Assembly (NCBI RefSeq): GCF_020283565.1
Contig: NC_060060.1
Coordinates: 58,575,257 to 58,639,256 of the forward strand
Origin: Trifolium pratense
Lineage: Eukaryota > Streptophyta > Magnoliopsida > Fabales > Fabaceae
Length of the DNA: 64,000 bases
Reading direction: 5' to 3'
The number at the start of each line of letters is the position of its first letter. Position 1 is the stretch's first letter. The notes under the pieces were generated by a model that was not told the origin of the DNA, searched no databases, and was given only the letters and a program-made list of their open reading frames with translations. Below are positions 54,801-64,000 of the stretch, piece after piece. A program made the translations under genes and the position numbers.

Positions 54801-55266
54801 TATGAGTGAGAAAAATGAATCAAACAATAGAAACAAGTCAAACTCATCACCTAAAGAGAGTAGCAATAGCAATGAGAAAGTTCAATCAACAACAACAAAC
54901 AACATGGCTTTGGTGAGGGTTCAAGAACAAGCAAAGGAACAATTAAGGATAGCTATGGCTGAAAAAGCTTATGCTGAAGAAGCAAGGAAACAAGCAAAGA
55001 AACAAATTGAAATGGCTGAACAAGAATTCAACAATGCAAAGAGAATTAGACAACAAGCACAAGGTGAACTTGATAAAGCTTATGGATTGAAACAACATGC
55101 AATCAAGCAAATCAATTCAACTATGCTTCAAATTACTTGTCAAGCATGCAAGCAACAATTTCAACATGAAGATAACTCATTGGTGTTGAGCTATGTTTCT
55201 TCAGCTATAACAACTGAAGGTGGCGAAGTAGAAAATGATGATGGAAAAGGCAAAACAACTAACTAA
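51859..55266 (+). CDS. IDD: INDETERMINATE DOMAIN C2H2 zinc-finger transcription factor, IDD14/15/16 (SGR5) type; join(51859-51973,52325-52724,54357-55266)
   Basis: A nuclear DNA-binding transcription factor of the plant IDD family. Three exons with GT/AG introns (351 and 1632 bp) and phases matching the family encode 474 residues. KRKRRPAGTP (30-38) is the family's nuclear signal. ZF1 at 58-80 (C60, C63, H76, H80), ZF2 at 99-129 (C101, C106, H124, H129), ZF3 at 135-157 (CCHC) and ZF4 at 162-183 (CCHC), the last completed across the exon 2-3 junction. The C-terminal part has LELQL (268-272, EAR-like), LNLSIG (312-317), a charged coiled coil at about 357-429, and CQACKQQF (433-440). The coiled coil and CxxC tail mark the IDD14/15/16 clade, linked to gravitropism, auxin and leaf or branch angle in other plants. 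Which of the three is not decidable here. Confidence 0.95.
53966..54078. mobile_element. Stowaway-like MITE in IDD intron 2
   Basis: Starts CTCCCTAGTTCCATATATC and ends GATCGAAAGGGAG, imperfect inverted ends with TA at the borders. The centre is A-rich. It lies about 280 bp before the exon 3 acceptor. Confidence 0.6.
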
Positions 55267-55651
55267 ATGTTAGAGTCTTAGATATCATCATTTTCATCAT
55301 ATTATATTATCTTGATCTATGGTCTTCTTTATATTTTTCCATGTCCACTTTTTTTTTAAGGCTAATTAATATCATTGTGAATTGGTATACCATGGTGAAG
55401 TAAGAGTTATGTTGATTATGTAACTTGGGATTAATTAATAGCTGGGGGTGGAAAAAAGAGTGTATTAATTCATGTAACTTGCAGCACTTTGTGAGATGTT
55501 ATTTGTTAATTTAATTTGGTATAAATGCAAACTATGATCATAAATTAAAAGGTTTCACTTATGGTTTTTATTATATGTTTATGGTCATATACTCATATAT
55601 ATGCTGATTCTTTGTAAAAAAAAATATAATAATAATTTGATGACATGTATG

Positions 55652-55655
<4 letters not shown>
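55267..55655 (+). other. Probable 3' UTR of the IDD gene and spacer
   Basis: AT-rich DNA after the stop. No canonical AATAAA was singled out, and the end of transcription is not visible. Confidence 0.4.
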
Positions 55656-55686
<31 letters not shown>

Positions 55687-55688
<2 letters not shown>

Positions 55689-55812
55689 CATCCGTCCCAA
55701 GATATAAGTAAAAATGAGTGAAAAAAACATGATCTATTTGGCTCAAAATATGGACCAAATACATTGAACTTTTTGTTGATCAACTTTTGCTTATATTTTG
55801 GAACGAAGTGAG
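55687..55812. mobile_element. Stowaway-like MITE, with a second partial copy beside it
   Basis: TTCCATCCGTCCCAAGATAT and ATATTTTGGAACGAAG are inverted ends, with a TA microsatellite (55659-55686) on the left. At 55826 a further terminus, TTCCCTCCATCCCAAAATAT, begins without a matching right end. Confidence 0.75.
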
Positions 55813-56059
55813 TGTACATATATTCCCTCCATCCCAAAATATAAACAAATATGAGTCAAAGAAACTGAATGTATTTGGTAACTTAAAAAAATAATTTTTT
55901 TACTTAAAAATAAATTATTGTGTTTTTTTTTTTTTTTTTGACAATATGATTATTGGAAAGTTTTTTTTGACAAATGATTATTGTAATGTTGAGATGTAAC
56001 ATTGTTGAAATTTCAATTATTGTTTTTATACTTTTTGTTTGACTTAAAAAAAATTACTA

Positions 56060-56890
56060 GTGTATATAGATATATAGATTATGTGTCATGATAATGGTTT
56101 TTATGCAAAATTGCAATGAATATGGGTGAACAGGAAAACACTGAAATTTTTCTACCTTAAAGTTATGGTTGTTTTGGATTTTATGTTTGGACTATTTCAT
56201 TCGCATTAATTAAAGAAGTGTACAACTGACAAAAAAAATAAAGACTAAGATAAAATTTGAAAATAATAATAAATATTAGAAATAATTAAATTGTTCCTTT
56301 TAGGGTGCTATTGATCTGGCGACTTATAAAAAGCAAATTGATTCATTAAATTGCATGTTTTTCAGTGCCACTGTTGTCACTGCAGACAGATCAGTCGTCA
56401 CTTTCAAAGGCTTATTACTTACAGACACAAACAAATCTATGATGATGATGATGATAAATTTCACACACACACCTTCACGTTGGTCTTTTTCTTTTGCATC
56501 AGAATCAGGGCCATGGCAGAAGTGGGCGCAATAGAACAGGACCCAGAATTATGACAGTAAAAAGAAACATACACACTAGCATCTTTCCTAATATGTATAG
56601 ACCATTCAAACCTACCTATTTCCTCTCTTGTGTTCTAAATATACATACATTATACATATACTCACTACTTAATTAGTAACAAAATCAAATTAAACAAAAT
56701 GTTTGAATTTATAGTTAAATAGTTTATTCAATGTACAAACAACCATTTTAGTTCCTGAAGTGCAATTCGATGTCACATTATTTTCAGAATGTATTTTCAT
56801 TTTTAATACATCTTAAGCATCTCTTTAAGGACAAACTTGTAAAAACAAAATCAAAAACTCATTTCCTACTAAAATAGCTGACCTCGGTGA
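56060..56890. other. Spacer, nothing recognised
   Basis: It contains a (GAT)n-like stretch (TATGATGATGATGATGATAA) near 56437. Short open frames are not recognised. Confidence 0.55.
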
Positions 56891-56892
56891 CC

Positions 56893-57010
56893 AATTTTTT
56901 GTGGTAAGTCTGAGTTAAGTTCCACATTGCTTAGAAAAATGGAGGTTGGACACTCTATAAGTGATAGAACTCATAAACTCAATGTCTTAAGGTTTTGGAT
57001 TAAAATGTGA
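56893..57010 (+). mobile_element. TRIM-like LTR fragment
   Basis: GAGTTAAGTTCCACATTGC, GGAGGTTGGACACTC, TATAAGTGATAGAACTC and CTCAATGTCTTAAGGTTTTG resemble the family of short LTRs beginning TGAGTTAAGTCCCACATCGC in plants. No primer site or second LTR. TSD not found. Confidence 0.45.
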
Positions 57011-57239
57011 TGTTGACTCACTTATATAGTTGATCTTGAACCAATATAGATGATCCACTGCCTAACCTCTCATGATGACCCACAACACATTTTACATTGA
57101 TTAAGAAAAATATACAAAAAAAAAGAGTGAGAATTATTTGTACAAAAGTGTCCTTGTTAATAGTCCCTCTATAGCTAATGATGGTTAACTAAATGCAAAT
57201 TTAACCATTTTCACAATTTTTGATGAAGTTTAAGCTTAG

Positions 57240-57839
57240 ATTTATAAAGGGTATAATGGAGCACGAAAATTACTTGCAAAATTCTAGTTTATGGCAGAAT
57301 GCAAACATAGAAATGGAATGAAGAATGGTGGAAAAGATTAGAAATGGGGCGCAACACTCTTTCTATTGATTAGAAAGGATGATAAGCCAAAATGAGGATC
57401 ACCACAAGAAACTTGGTTTCTTGATAAGATCAAAAGCTTGGTCCAATTCAGAACCAAAAGAGACAATACTCTCAATTCACACAAAGTGTAAAATTCTGTA
57501 AAAATACTTTGATTTTCATTCATTTTCGCCCCCCCCCCCCCCCCCCCCATAAATAGAGAAAGTTACAAAAGCTTTCTAGTTACAAAACTCAGAAAAACTG
57601 ATCCAAATCTCTCTCATTAGTGCTGATAATTAGCATTGATCAGCCTATTGATTCACTTGGTGGCTGATTATGGAAGAAATGAGTCACACCTTATCCTCTC
57701 CCTTGCTCAGCTCTTTATTTGCATGAAAATAAACACACCAGATGCCTAATTAAAGCTTTAAAAGCTTATAATTGGCAAAAATATAAACTAAAAATATTCT
57801 AAGTATTTTTGGTCTAATATAAATAATTTGGACCTCACA
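57240..57839 (-). mobile_element. 3' LTR (probable) of a Ty3/gypsy element
   Basis: It follows the end of a pol frame on the minus strand. It begins TGTGAGGTCC at about 57838 and contains an R/U5-like part (TTTTGATCTTATCAAGAAACC, AAGTTTCTTGTGGTGATCC). The left end is uncertain. It includes a 20-base C run (57529-57548) next to ATAAATAG. Confidence 0.55.
57529..57548. repeat. Poly(C) run of 20
   Basis: An uninterrupted C run after TTTTCG and before ATAAATAG, exceptional in such AT-rich DNA. It lies next to a TATA-like sequence of the LTR. Confidence 0.95.
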
Positions 57840-57875
57840 CTTTTTTACCACACGAAATAAAATTTAAGAAAAACT

Positions 57876-58120
57876 TTAAATTTGGGCAGCATGCCCTATT
57901 CCAATGTCATCTTCACTTAAAGTGATCAAATTGACAATCTTTGGCTCTATTTCGTCCTTTTGATCTTTTGCTCCCATCAAGTTGGTTATTAAGTTGATTA
58001 AACCTTCCTTAGCCTTCTTAGCTCGTGCCCTTGTTATTGGACCTCCCAAACTTTGGATTGCTTCATTAAGGTCTTGTTAGGTAATTTCCTCATCACCTAA
58101 TCTTTGGTCCCTTATTAGCT
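57876..58120 (-). pseudogene. C-terminus of a Ty3/gypsy Pol
   Basis: The minus frame reads EAIQSLGGPITRARAKKA, then EGLINLITNLMGAKDQ, and ends HAAQI followed by TAA at 57876-57878. G-P-[IM]-T-R-[AS]-R-[AT]-K is the usual tail motif of several plant gypsy polyproteins. An in-frame TAA lies upstream near 58075-58085. The rest of pol is absent. Confidence 0.6.
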
Positions 58121-58956
58121 ATTTATTTTCCTCCCAAAGACTTTGGTGTTGAATATTTTGGATTTACTTTAATTATTTATTTAAAATATAATTAAAAGTG
58201 TATAATATCAAATACAATTACTTGTCATGTTTAATATAAGGCTTAATGTTGAACGGACCGTGATGGGTTGGGCCGTTCTTTCTAGTCAGCCTATTGAGAG
58301 GTCCCTGCCTCCACTGATGAGTATATATTCTAGCCATCCCATTAAGCTAGATACATTGGAAAACATAACACGCATAATCTCTCATCAGTGAGAGGTAGAA
58401 GCACCTTCTCAACATTTCCTCAGTTTTAACTATCATTCTTTGTCAAGTGAGGAAAATTCTACATGCAAATTAACTATAGCTAAGAAACATATATATTTGT
58501 TTCATAATTCTAGACATAAAACTACCGTAGAGACTTATATTGAGGATATTAATTATAGTCTTCTCTCATAAATTATTATATACTTCCATATCATTATATA
58601 TTTTTGCAAACTCATTTTGTAAACGCAATATGTCAAAATCTCAAATGCTTAACAACTCTATCAACAAAAATTCTATTTATTTTATGTCATTATTTTAAAT
58701 GGTTTTAAATTGTACATTTGAGATATTCAATTTTATTTTTTTTTCAATTTTTCACTATATTTGACATATTTCATATCGTTGTTCTTTTCAACACTTATGG
58801 AAGTTAATGACTATTTTCTCATATATCCTCAATAATAATAAAATGTAAGTCTCATGTATTTCCGCTGCGTGTAACCAAACTATTTCTCAAATGTGTGTGT
58901 CTATAATTGTAGCATTTGAGTTTTTTGAGTGAGTTATTAAAACTTTTTATATATAC

Positions 58957-59139
58957 AGTCTCATATCCTATTTTATAATACTAGAGACTTAATATCACTC
59001 ATATGATGATAAACCTTTTATATATGATCATCATACTCTTTATATGATAGCTACTTTATATATAAAAATTCTTTTGAGAATTTTATTTGTTATAGGGAGA
59101 TTTATATTATAAATTGTTAAGTGAAAATTAACAATCTCC
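58957..59139. repeat. Hairpins in the second non-coding element (left group)
   Basis: Stems AGTCTC/GAGACT (58957-58989), TATGATGAT/ATCATCATA (59002-59035), and GGAGATT/AATCTCC (59096-59139) with inner TTGTTAA/TTAACAA (59114-59134). Confidence 0.65.
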
Positions 59140-59444
59140 TTAATTCTAAATGCAGAATATGTGGTTAACCATGAAATCCAACACTTATAAAATTCTGTCA
59201 TTGAAAAGTTTTGTATATATTGGATTTTATATTATTATTGAGTTACCACTTGTGTTAGTAATTCTGCTATATTCATGTGCAAAAATGTGGTTGAGTTTGT
59301 GACACTCTAGTATTGAAATAAAATAAAATTATATAACCACATATATATAGAAAATTTTGCACTAGCAAATAAGTATCCCACTGTTAAATATTACATATCA
59401 TAATATTTGTATATCAGTGATCACTAATGAAAACACTAAAGAAA

Positions 59445-59692
59445 ATTCCACTCATTCTTGTTTATATATGTGGAATCAGTGGGAGTGTGTACATAATATT
59501 ATATACTGTGAGCTCAAATAAGAAATTTCACTCTTGTTCATATATGTGAGATCAATGAAAATATGTACACAATGATATAAACACAAAACTTAAAGTTATA
59601 ATCTCACTCTTGCCATATACTTTTGTGCGCTAAATAAAATATGGCATAGCTTAAGAGACTTTAAATTTCAGTCTCATTCTACTATACTGAGA
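59445..59692. repeat. Hairpins in the second non-coding element (right group, ~76-80 bp period)
   Basis: ATTCCAC/GTGGAAT (59445-59476), ATTTCAC/GTGAGAT (59525-59552) and TCTCA/TGAGA (59672-59692), sharing the context CACTC-TTG-TATATATGTG. ATCTCAC at 59601 has only a partial partner. Stem bases differ between copies but pairing is kept. Confidence 0.65.
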
Positions 59693-60352
59693 TATATATC
59701 AACTCTTTAATCTCGGTAAGCATTATAATTAGATGCTTAAGTCAATTTGTTGGAAAATGCACAATTATCTCTTAGCATGCAAATATATTGTGCTTCTCTT
59801 TTACCAACATTACACATTCTATAAGGTCATAAATAGTAAGTACTACGTATAATATCAATACTCCTATCGAGTATGATATTGTGTTCTTAAAGTACTTATG
59901 AATTTCATAATCATAATTTGCTCATTATTGACATTCTTGTGGCCACATTAATCCATATCCTATTTTTCTTTAAACTAAGTGTTTGTGTTAATCCAATTGG
60001 AGATTCTCTGGTCTCCTATTTCTTTATGGATTTTCATAGTCACATTTTTTTGCTAAAATTTGGATTAATTGAATGTCAAACATTGTAGAACATTTATTGA
60101 TTTCGACTAAAAGTAATTATTCTCTTAATAGGCTATCCCTATAAGCTAGTAATTACTTGACCTATGTGGATATTCTATGACTTTTATAAAATCAAAAAAC
60201 TCATTGGCAGAACCACTAACGACAGACTTATATATATTTGATTAAGTCTTCTATATTTTGGGTTAGTGGGAGTTTGTTGTAGCATTTTAGATGCATGGAC
60301 CATTATTGGATTACAAATTCATAATGTTATAATGTTAATCCATATTTACCAC

Positions 60353-61658
60353 TGATGGATTATTTCGCAAGTGAACGAATTACCACGTAGTAATAAAAAT
60401 ATCGATCCACAGGGATTGTGTGATCAAACTAGTCGAATCGTGTTCATAGACATTATACCGAAAATACACATAAATTGGGGGTATGTTGAGTGATCAATTG
60501 GTAGAAAATGAATGCTTAGAGAATAATGGAAAAATGAGGTAGAATCATCGGAATCATCTAGTCTATAGCTAACCGCATGCAACCTACAATGTCATAAGAA
60601 CTACTCAAGTGTTCACAACTAGATCGACAAATTAGTGAATCGCAATCTCTTGTCAAAATCCACTCTATTCGTTGTCGATACTCCCCCGATCTCTCGGGCG
60701 GAAGCTACCTACAACGAATGATATTAACGCGCGTCAATCGTTCGCTACACTCTATGCCTCAATCTCTCGACCGGAGACACTCGAGTGCTCAATACAATTC
60801 AGTTCAGACATTAAATCAATACTCTCGCACGTGACTCAACTCAAAATCATTATAACACTAATGCAGGATTATAAAGCATTAAAATCAGATTGTATTGAAT
60901 GAACACTATAAAGAGAGTACGATCTTACAACAATTGCAGGTTACATTCAGCTGAACTACATTCTAAACTACCCTAGATCCTACCTCCAAAGGAGTTTAGC
61001 TCCTCATCGTTCTTCGTTCGCTTCCTCGCTTCATCGCCATGGCTTGTGAATCCATGCTCTCGATGTACTTGGAGCTCTCCGCTGGAGTGTTGAATCCCGA
61101 TCTTCAAGTTCCTAAACCAGAATGTAGTGAAAAGTTGCAGAATTTTCCAACCCGAAAACAGAATTATGCAGAAAATATATATACAGAAGGCAACCACGCC
61201 GCGCGCCAGATCTATCACGCCGCGCGTGGTTGCAATTCCATCAACTACGCCGCGCGTGGTAACAGAATCACGCGGCGCGTGATCAAGTCAGAGAACAATC
61301 TTCTTCTTCAATCAAGGCTTCACGCCGCGCGTGGTCAAAGCTACGCCGCGCGTGGTCAAGTCAGAGAGCAACCCAGTTCCTGAACAAAGCTTCACGCCGC
61401 GCGTGGTCAGGTATCACGCCGCGCGTGAGCAGAGTGAAAATCCTGGCTCCCTGTGAGCTCCATCACGCGGCGCGTGATGGGCTACGCCCCCAGCGTAGTG
61501 AAAATCATTCATTTCCTGCAGTTTTTCCTGTTTTCTTGCAAAACAAGTAATCAAGCTAATGGTTAGATTTCTCTCATATTTATTGCTAAAAACCTACTAA
61601 AATGTATCTAATGTTGCTAAAATAGGCATGGATTAGAGAGTGTGACGATTCGTCATCA
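60353..61658 (-). mobile_element. 3' LTR of an Athila-type gypsy element, 1306 bp
   Basis: Minus-strand start TGATGACGAATCGTC at 61658, end GAAATAATCCATCA at 60353, preceded (at 61659-61672) by the Athila-type polypurine tract. Minus-strand TATA-like CTGTATATATATTTTC near 61170 lies just downstream of the CACGCCGCGCGTG cluster. The end region (GCAAGTGAACGAATTACC, ATCCACAGGGATTGTG) matches the solo LTR at 43194 in position and partly in sequence. The open frame at 61039-61383 is a translation of the repeat. Confidence 0.85.
61193..61502. promoter_or_regulatory. CACGCCGCGCGTG motif cluster, about ten copies
   Basis: Copies begin near 61194, 61217, 61245, 61268 (inverted form CACGCGGCGCGTG), 61320, 61343, 61392, 61414, 61463 (inverted form) and 61483 (TACGCCCCCAGCGTA). 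Each can pair CACGC with GCGTG across three bases. Just upstream of the TATA-like sequence in minus-strand sense. Confidence 0.88.
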
Positions 61659-61672
61659 CAACCCCAAACTTG
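61659..61672 (-). other. Athila-type polypurine tract
   Basis: AAGTTTGGGGTTG on the minus strand directly before the LTR start, preceded by TTGAGGACAAGGAAAGG. This phrase is characteristic of Athila-group elements. Confidence 0.8.
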
Positions 61673-63083
61673 AACCTTTCCTTGTCCTCAAGGAAACAAC
61701 TTTTACCTCAAGCTTTTGTGTCAAGACCTTGGCATTTTCCTTAAATTCACTCGAATCATACATACGTGAGACTCACCTGATGATCAATGATCCACCTGCA
61801 AACAATGCTCAATTGCACAACCGTTCTCGCAAGACATTTTCAAGTAGTTCACACTTTCCGACCAAGGCTCTTATGATTTCATCACACTACTCACATGCAC
61901 TCTTCAGTTTTGGCAAATCACTCAAATCAACACATCAATGCAAGTCAACAATAATTTTGCAAGTAGTCTAAGAATTCATTCGGTTCACTTTGTGCACACA
62001 CATTAGAGGTCTTTTAGGGTTATAACGTGGCTTGGCTAGGGTGGATGGTGACATATTTGGATAAGTAGTAGAAAAACTTGGAGTTAGATCCCCCTATGGT
62101 CAAAAATTCATAAACCAACCCTTTCTTTTGAACTATAGTGGACTAGAGAACTTTTTCACAACATCAAACAAAGTTTTGCAATTCTTTTTGAAATCAAGGC
62201 TATCACTTCTTTTCGGACTTCTTTTCTATTTTTTTTTCAAATGCATCTCTTTTTTCATTTTTTCATTTCTTTTCAACATATCTTTCTCTAAGGCCTTGAA
62301 TCTTTGAAAAAAATTATCAATTTTTTCAACCAAAAACTTTTTGTAAGTTCTCTAGTACCCTCACCCCAAACTTCATTTTTTTGCTAATTCCAAAGAGCAA
62401 CCCCAAACTTAGTGGTGAGCATTGCGCGTCAACCACTAATTAGGTGCCTAACCTCCAAGAAAGTCATTCCTTTTTTTCTTCAAAAATTTCTTAAGGTTTT
62501 GCAAAAATAACATATTTTCTTTCAGCTCAAAATGGTTAAGCAAATGATATATATGTAAGGGTGGATAGAAAGGCTCAAGGGTACCAAAACAACATGCCTC
62601 GTGTGTGCGACAAAATTACCAATCAAATAAAGAGACGACAAGCAAAATCGAGAGACAATACACGAGTGGATATCACACATGGAAAGGATGAGAAGTGTTT
62701 GGCTCAATACCTCACGGTTGGGTCGAATCAAAGAGCCGGTCAAAAAGTGTGCGTTCCCGTCCTTTGCCTCTTGATCACATGAGTGCAACAAGCTATTGCA
62801 CTGCAAGTTTCACAAATCACACACGGAGAAAATCAAGTAATTGATACTCAAGTAATTAGAAAGAACATGCCAAAATATTGAAACAAACTCTAAAAGTAAA
62901 AACCATTCCACCATTAAACAAGAGCAGATTCAAATTCAGAGTACACAATTAAACATCCAGCCAATATCCAAGCAACATCAAATATTATTACAAACTAACG
63001 AAAGTAAAAGACAATTAAGTAAAGATAGAGTAGTAGAGTAGGAAAGTAGCAGCAGCAGCAGCAGAACATCATCACCAACAACG
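61673..63083 (-). other. 3' non-coding part of the Athila-type element
   Basis: 1.4 kb between the last reading frame and the polypurine tract, with no coding frame of note. It has T-rich runs near 62210-62290 and a (CAG)n stretch at 63048-63064. Part of it (GGTTATAA, TTGGAGTTAG) is shared with the fragment at 20.2-20.9 kb. Confidence 0.6.
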
Positions 63084-64000
63084 TCAAACCGCGTCATCCG
63101 GCTGGCCAGTGAAGTAGTTTGTGAACGGGCTATTCAAATTCAAATTCAGCCCATCCACATCCAGCATTTCCCTCTCCATAGCAGCAGCCTCATCCTGCTC
63201 AACCCGGCGTCGCCTCTCGATCTCGGCCAACTCAGAAGCTCTCAAACCAGAATTGTAAGTTTGTCTATCCTGGAATGATGTCAGTTCCCTTGCCTGATGC
63301 GCCTCCCAATCAGCATCGACGGGATACAAAGTCCCAAAAGTAGGAGGAGGGAAGGTAGACCGGTAAGACATCGCCTCGGTGTACATGGAAGAGGCGGTAT
63401 CAAAGTAGAGATTCGGCAGCCCCGAATATTGAGAAATTTCCATTTGATGCAACATTGAAGCAAGCTGATTAATATCATGAGAGTAACGAGGAGGGTCTTG
63501 AGCTGGTATATCGTGATACTCATGTACCGGATCCCCCTGTTGATCCGGATGATTACCCTCTTCAAACCGATTAATTTCTTCCTCCTCCCTCAAAACTTCT
63601 TCTCTTGCAGCATTCCCCTCACCGCGGGGCACAATAGGACCTCTCTCAAATCTCTTCTCAAAGTATGATAAAGATAGTGGACGGACGGGATGTAAGTCAC
63701 CTTCTTGCACACACATAGGTACATTGCTTGCTCTACACAAAGCAGCAATTAAGTTGCAATGCCCCAAAGTAAAAGTCGGATTATTATTATTTGCCATTTC
63801 ATGTAAATCCCTTTGTAACCAAAGACCAAGGTCGATATAACGACCATCAGCTAATAATCGAACAGCGGCCACATTGTCAATCTGGATTTCAGAGTTATTA
63901 CCAACCACTCTCACATTCTTAAGCCAAAATTCACCCCAAGCACGGTGAATAGGGTTAAAACTCGTCAAACTCAACCTAGTAGGAAGGGATGAGGCTGAGT
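63084..64000 (-). CDS. Athila-type element protein (plant transposon-protein-like domain), partial
   Basis: A minus-strand frame open from the window edge to a stop at 63084, at least 300 residues, so the N-terminus lies outside. The first ~100 residues (FNPIHRAWGEFWLKNVRVV, IDNVAAVRLLADGRYIDLGL, TLGHCNLIAALCRASNVPM) resemble the putative plant transposon protein domain common in Athila-group gypsy elements. The rest is acidic and Gln/Glu-rich (EEVLREEEEINRFEEGN) with a coiled-coil-like SELAEIERRRRVEQDEAAA, and has no membrane segment. It lies upstream of the 3' LTR at 60353. No stop interrupts it, so the element could be young. Confidence 0.65.
   Translation of the reverse strand, partial: SASSLPTRLSLTSFNPIHRAWGEFWLKNVRVVGNNSEIQIDNVAAVRLLADGRYIDLGLWLQRDLHEMANNNNPTFTLGHCNLIAALCRASNVPMCVQEGDLHPVRPLSLSYFEKRFERGPIVPRGEGNAAREEVLREEEEINRFEEGNHPDQQGDPVHEYHDIPAQDPPRYSHDINQLASMLHQMEISQYSGLPNLYFDTASSMYTEAMSYRSTFPPPTFGTLYPVDADWEAHQARELTSFQDRQTYNSGLRASELAEIERRRRVEQDEAAAMEREMLDVDGLNLNLNSPFTNYFTGQPDDAV

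Larger units (their letters stand above)
58200..60352 (+). mobile_element. 3' part of a non-coding LTR element with repeated hairpins
   Basis: No coding frame in about 2 kb. At 60258-60274 GGGTTAGTGGGAGTT (polypurine-tract-like) precedes TGTTGTAGCATTTTAG, an LTR start at 60275 that is cut at 60352 by the Athila LTR. The interior carries stem-loops repeated at about 76-80 bp, listed separately. This matches the layout of the element at 37166. No left LTR was found. Confidence 0.5.

Noticed and set aside
61039..61383. 114-codon frame with HAARG repeats
   Set aside because: A translation of the CACGCCGCGCGTG array in the LTR. The start is opposite to LTR transcription.

Overview
This is a plant nuclear window, most likely from a papilionoid legume of the Medicago/Trifolium/pea type. 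That placement is an inference from AT-rich DNA, intron-bearing plant gene structure, Ty3/gypsy Tat and Athila elements, TRIM, Stowaway, hAT, CACTA, Helitron, SINE and L1-type pieces. It is not proven. I see no tRNA gene, rRNA gene, CRISPR array or bacterial-style operon.

Only one convincing host gene is present. It is a three-exon INDETERMINATE DOMAIN (IDD) C2H2 zinc-finger transcription factor of the IDD14/15/16 (SHOOT GRAVITROPISM 5) type at 51859-55266, plus strand. All splice sites and the frame are intact and it predicts 474 residues. Everything else supported here is mobile DNA or AT-rich spacer.

Layout. 1-650: end of a gypsy LTR plus a primer-binding-site-like sequence. 2.3-2.7 kb: TA tract and a MITE. 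2.7-9.9 kb: a dead Tat-lineage gypsy element on the minus strand. Its gag-protease part is duplicated in tandem as a 2547-bp unit, and the copies share all their stop codons. 11.1-12.0 kb: a hAT element with 8-bp TSD and seven internal 41-bp repeats. 12.2-31 kb: spacer holding Stowaway and other MITEs, two SINEs, a gag remnant, a second hAT element, a long-TIR element, a CACTA-like element, a truncated LINE with 12-bp TSD and a small solo LTR. 32.1-35.5 kb: a Helitron-like body split by a LINE that is itself split by a 2.1-kb solo LTR. 36.1-36.7 kb: an Athila-type LTR fragment. 37.2-40.7 kb: a complete, very young, non-coding LTR element with two apparently identical 585-bp LTRs. 42.4-45.8 kb: a second Helitron-like body split by a Copia-like solo LTR that is split by an Athila-type solo LTR. 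46-51 kb: a SINE inside a LINE remnant, a near-perfect 344-bp hairpin, a TRIM carrying a MITE, and a LINE remnant. 51-55.3 kb: the IDD gene. 55.6-60.3 kb: Stowaway copies, the 3' end of a gypsy element, and a second hairpin-rich non-coding element. 60.35-64.0 kb: the 3' LTR and 3' internal part of an Athila element that runs off the right edge.

Two patterns run across several elements and look the most novel. (1) The non-coding internal regions of the element at 37166-40651 and of the one ending near 60.3 kb both carry hairpins repeated about every 76-80 bp. Stem bases change in both arms together, which suggests selection on structure. (2) Several unrelated LTR families each carry their own cluster of short GC-rich, mostly self-complementary motifs, and in three families the cluster lies just upstream of a TATA box in U3. 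These may be family-specific promoter elements or structured RNA or DNA.
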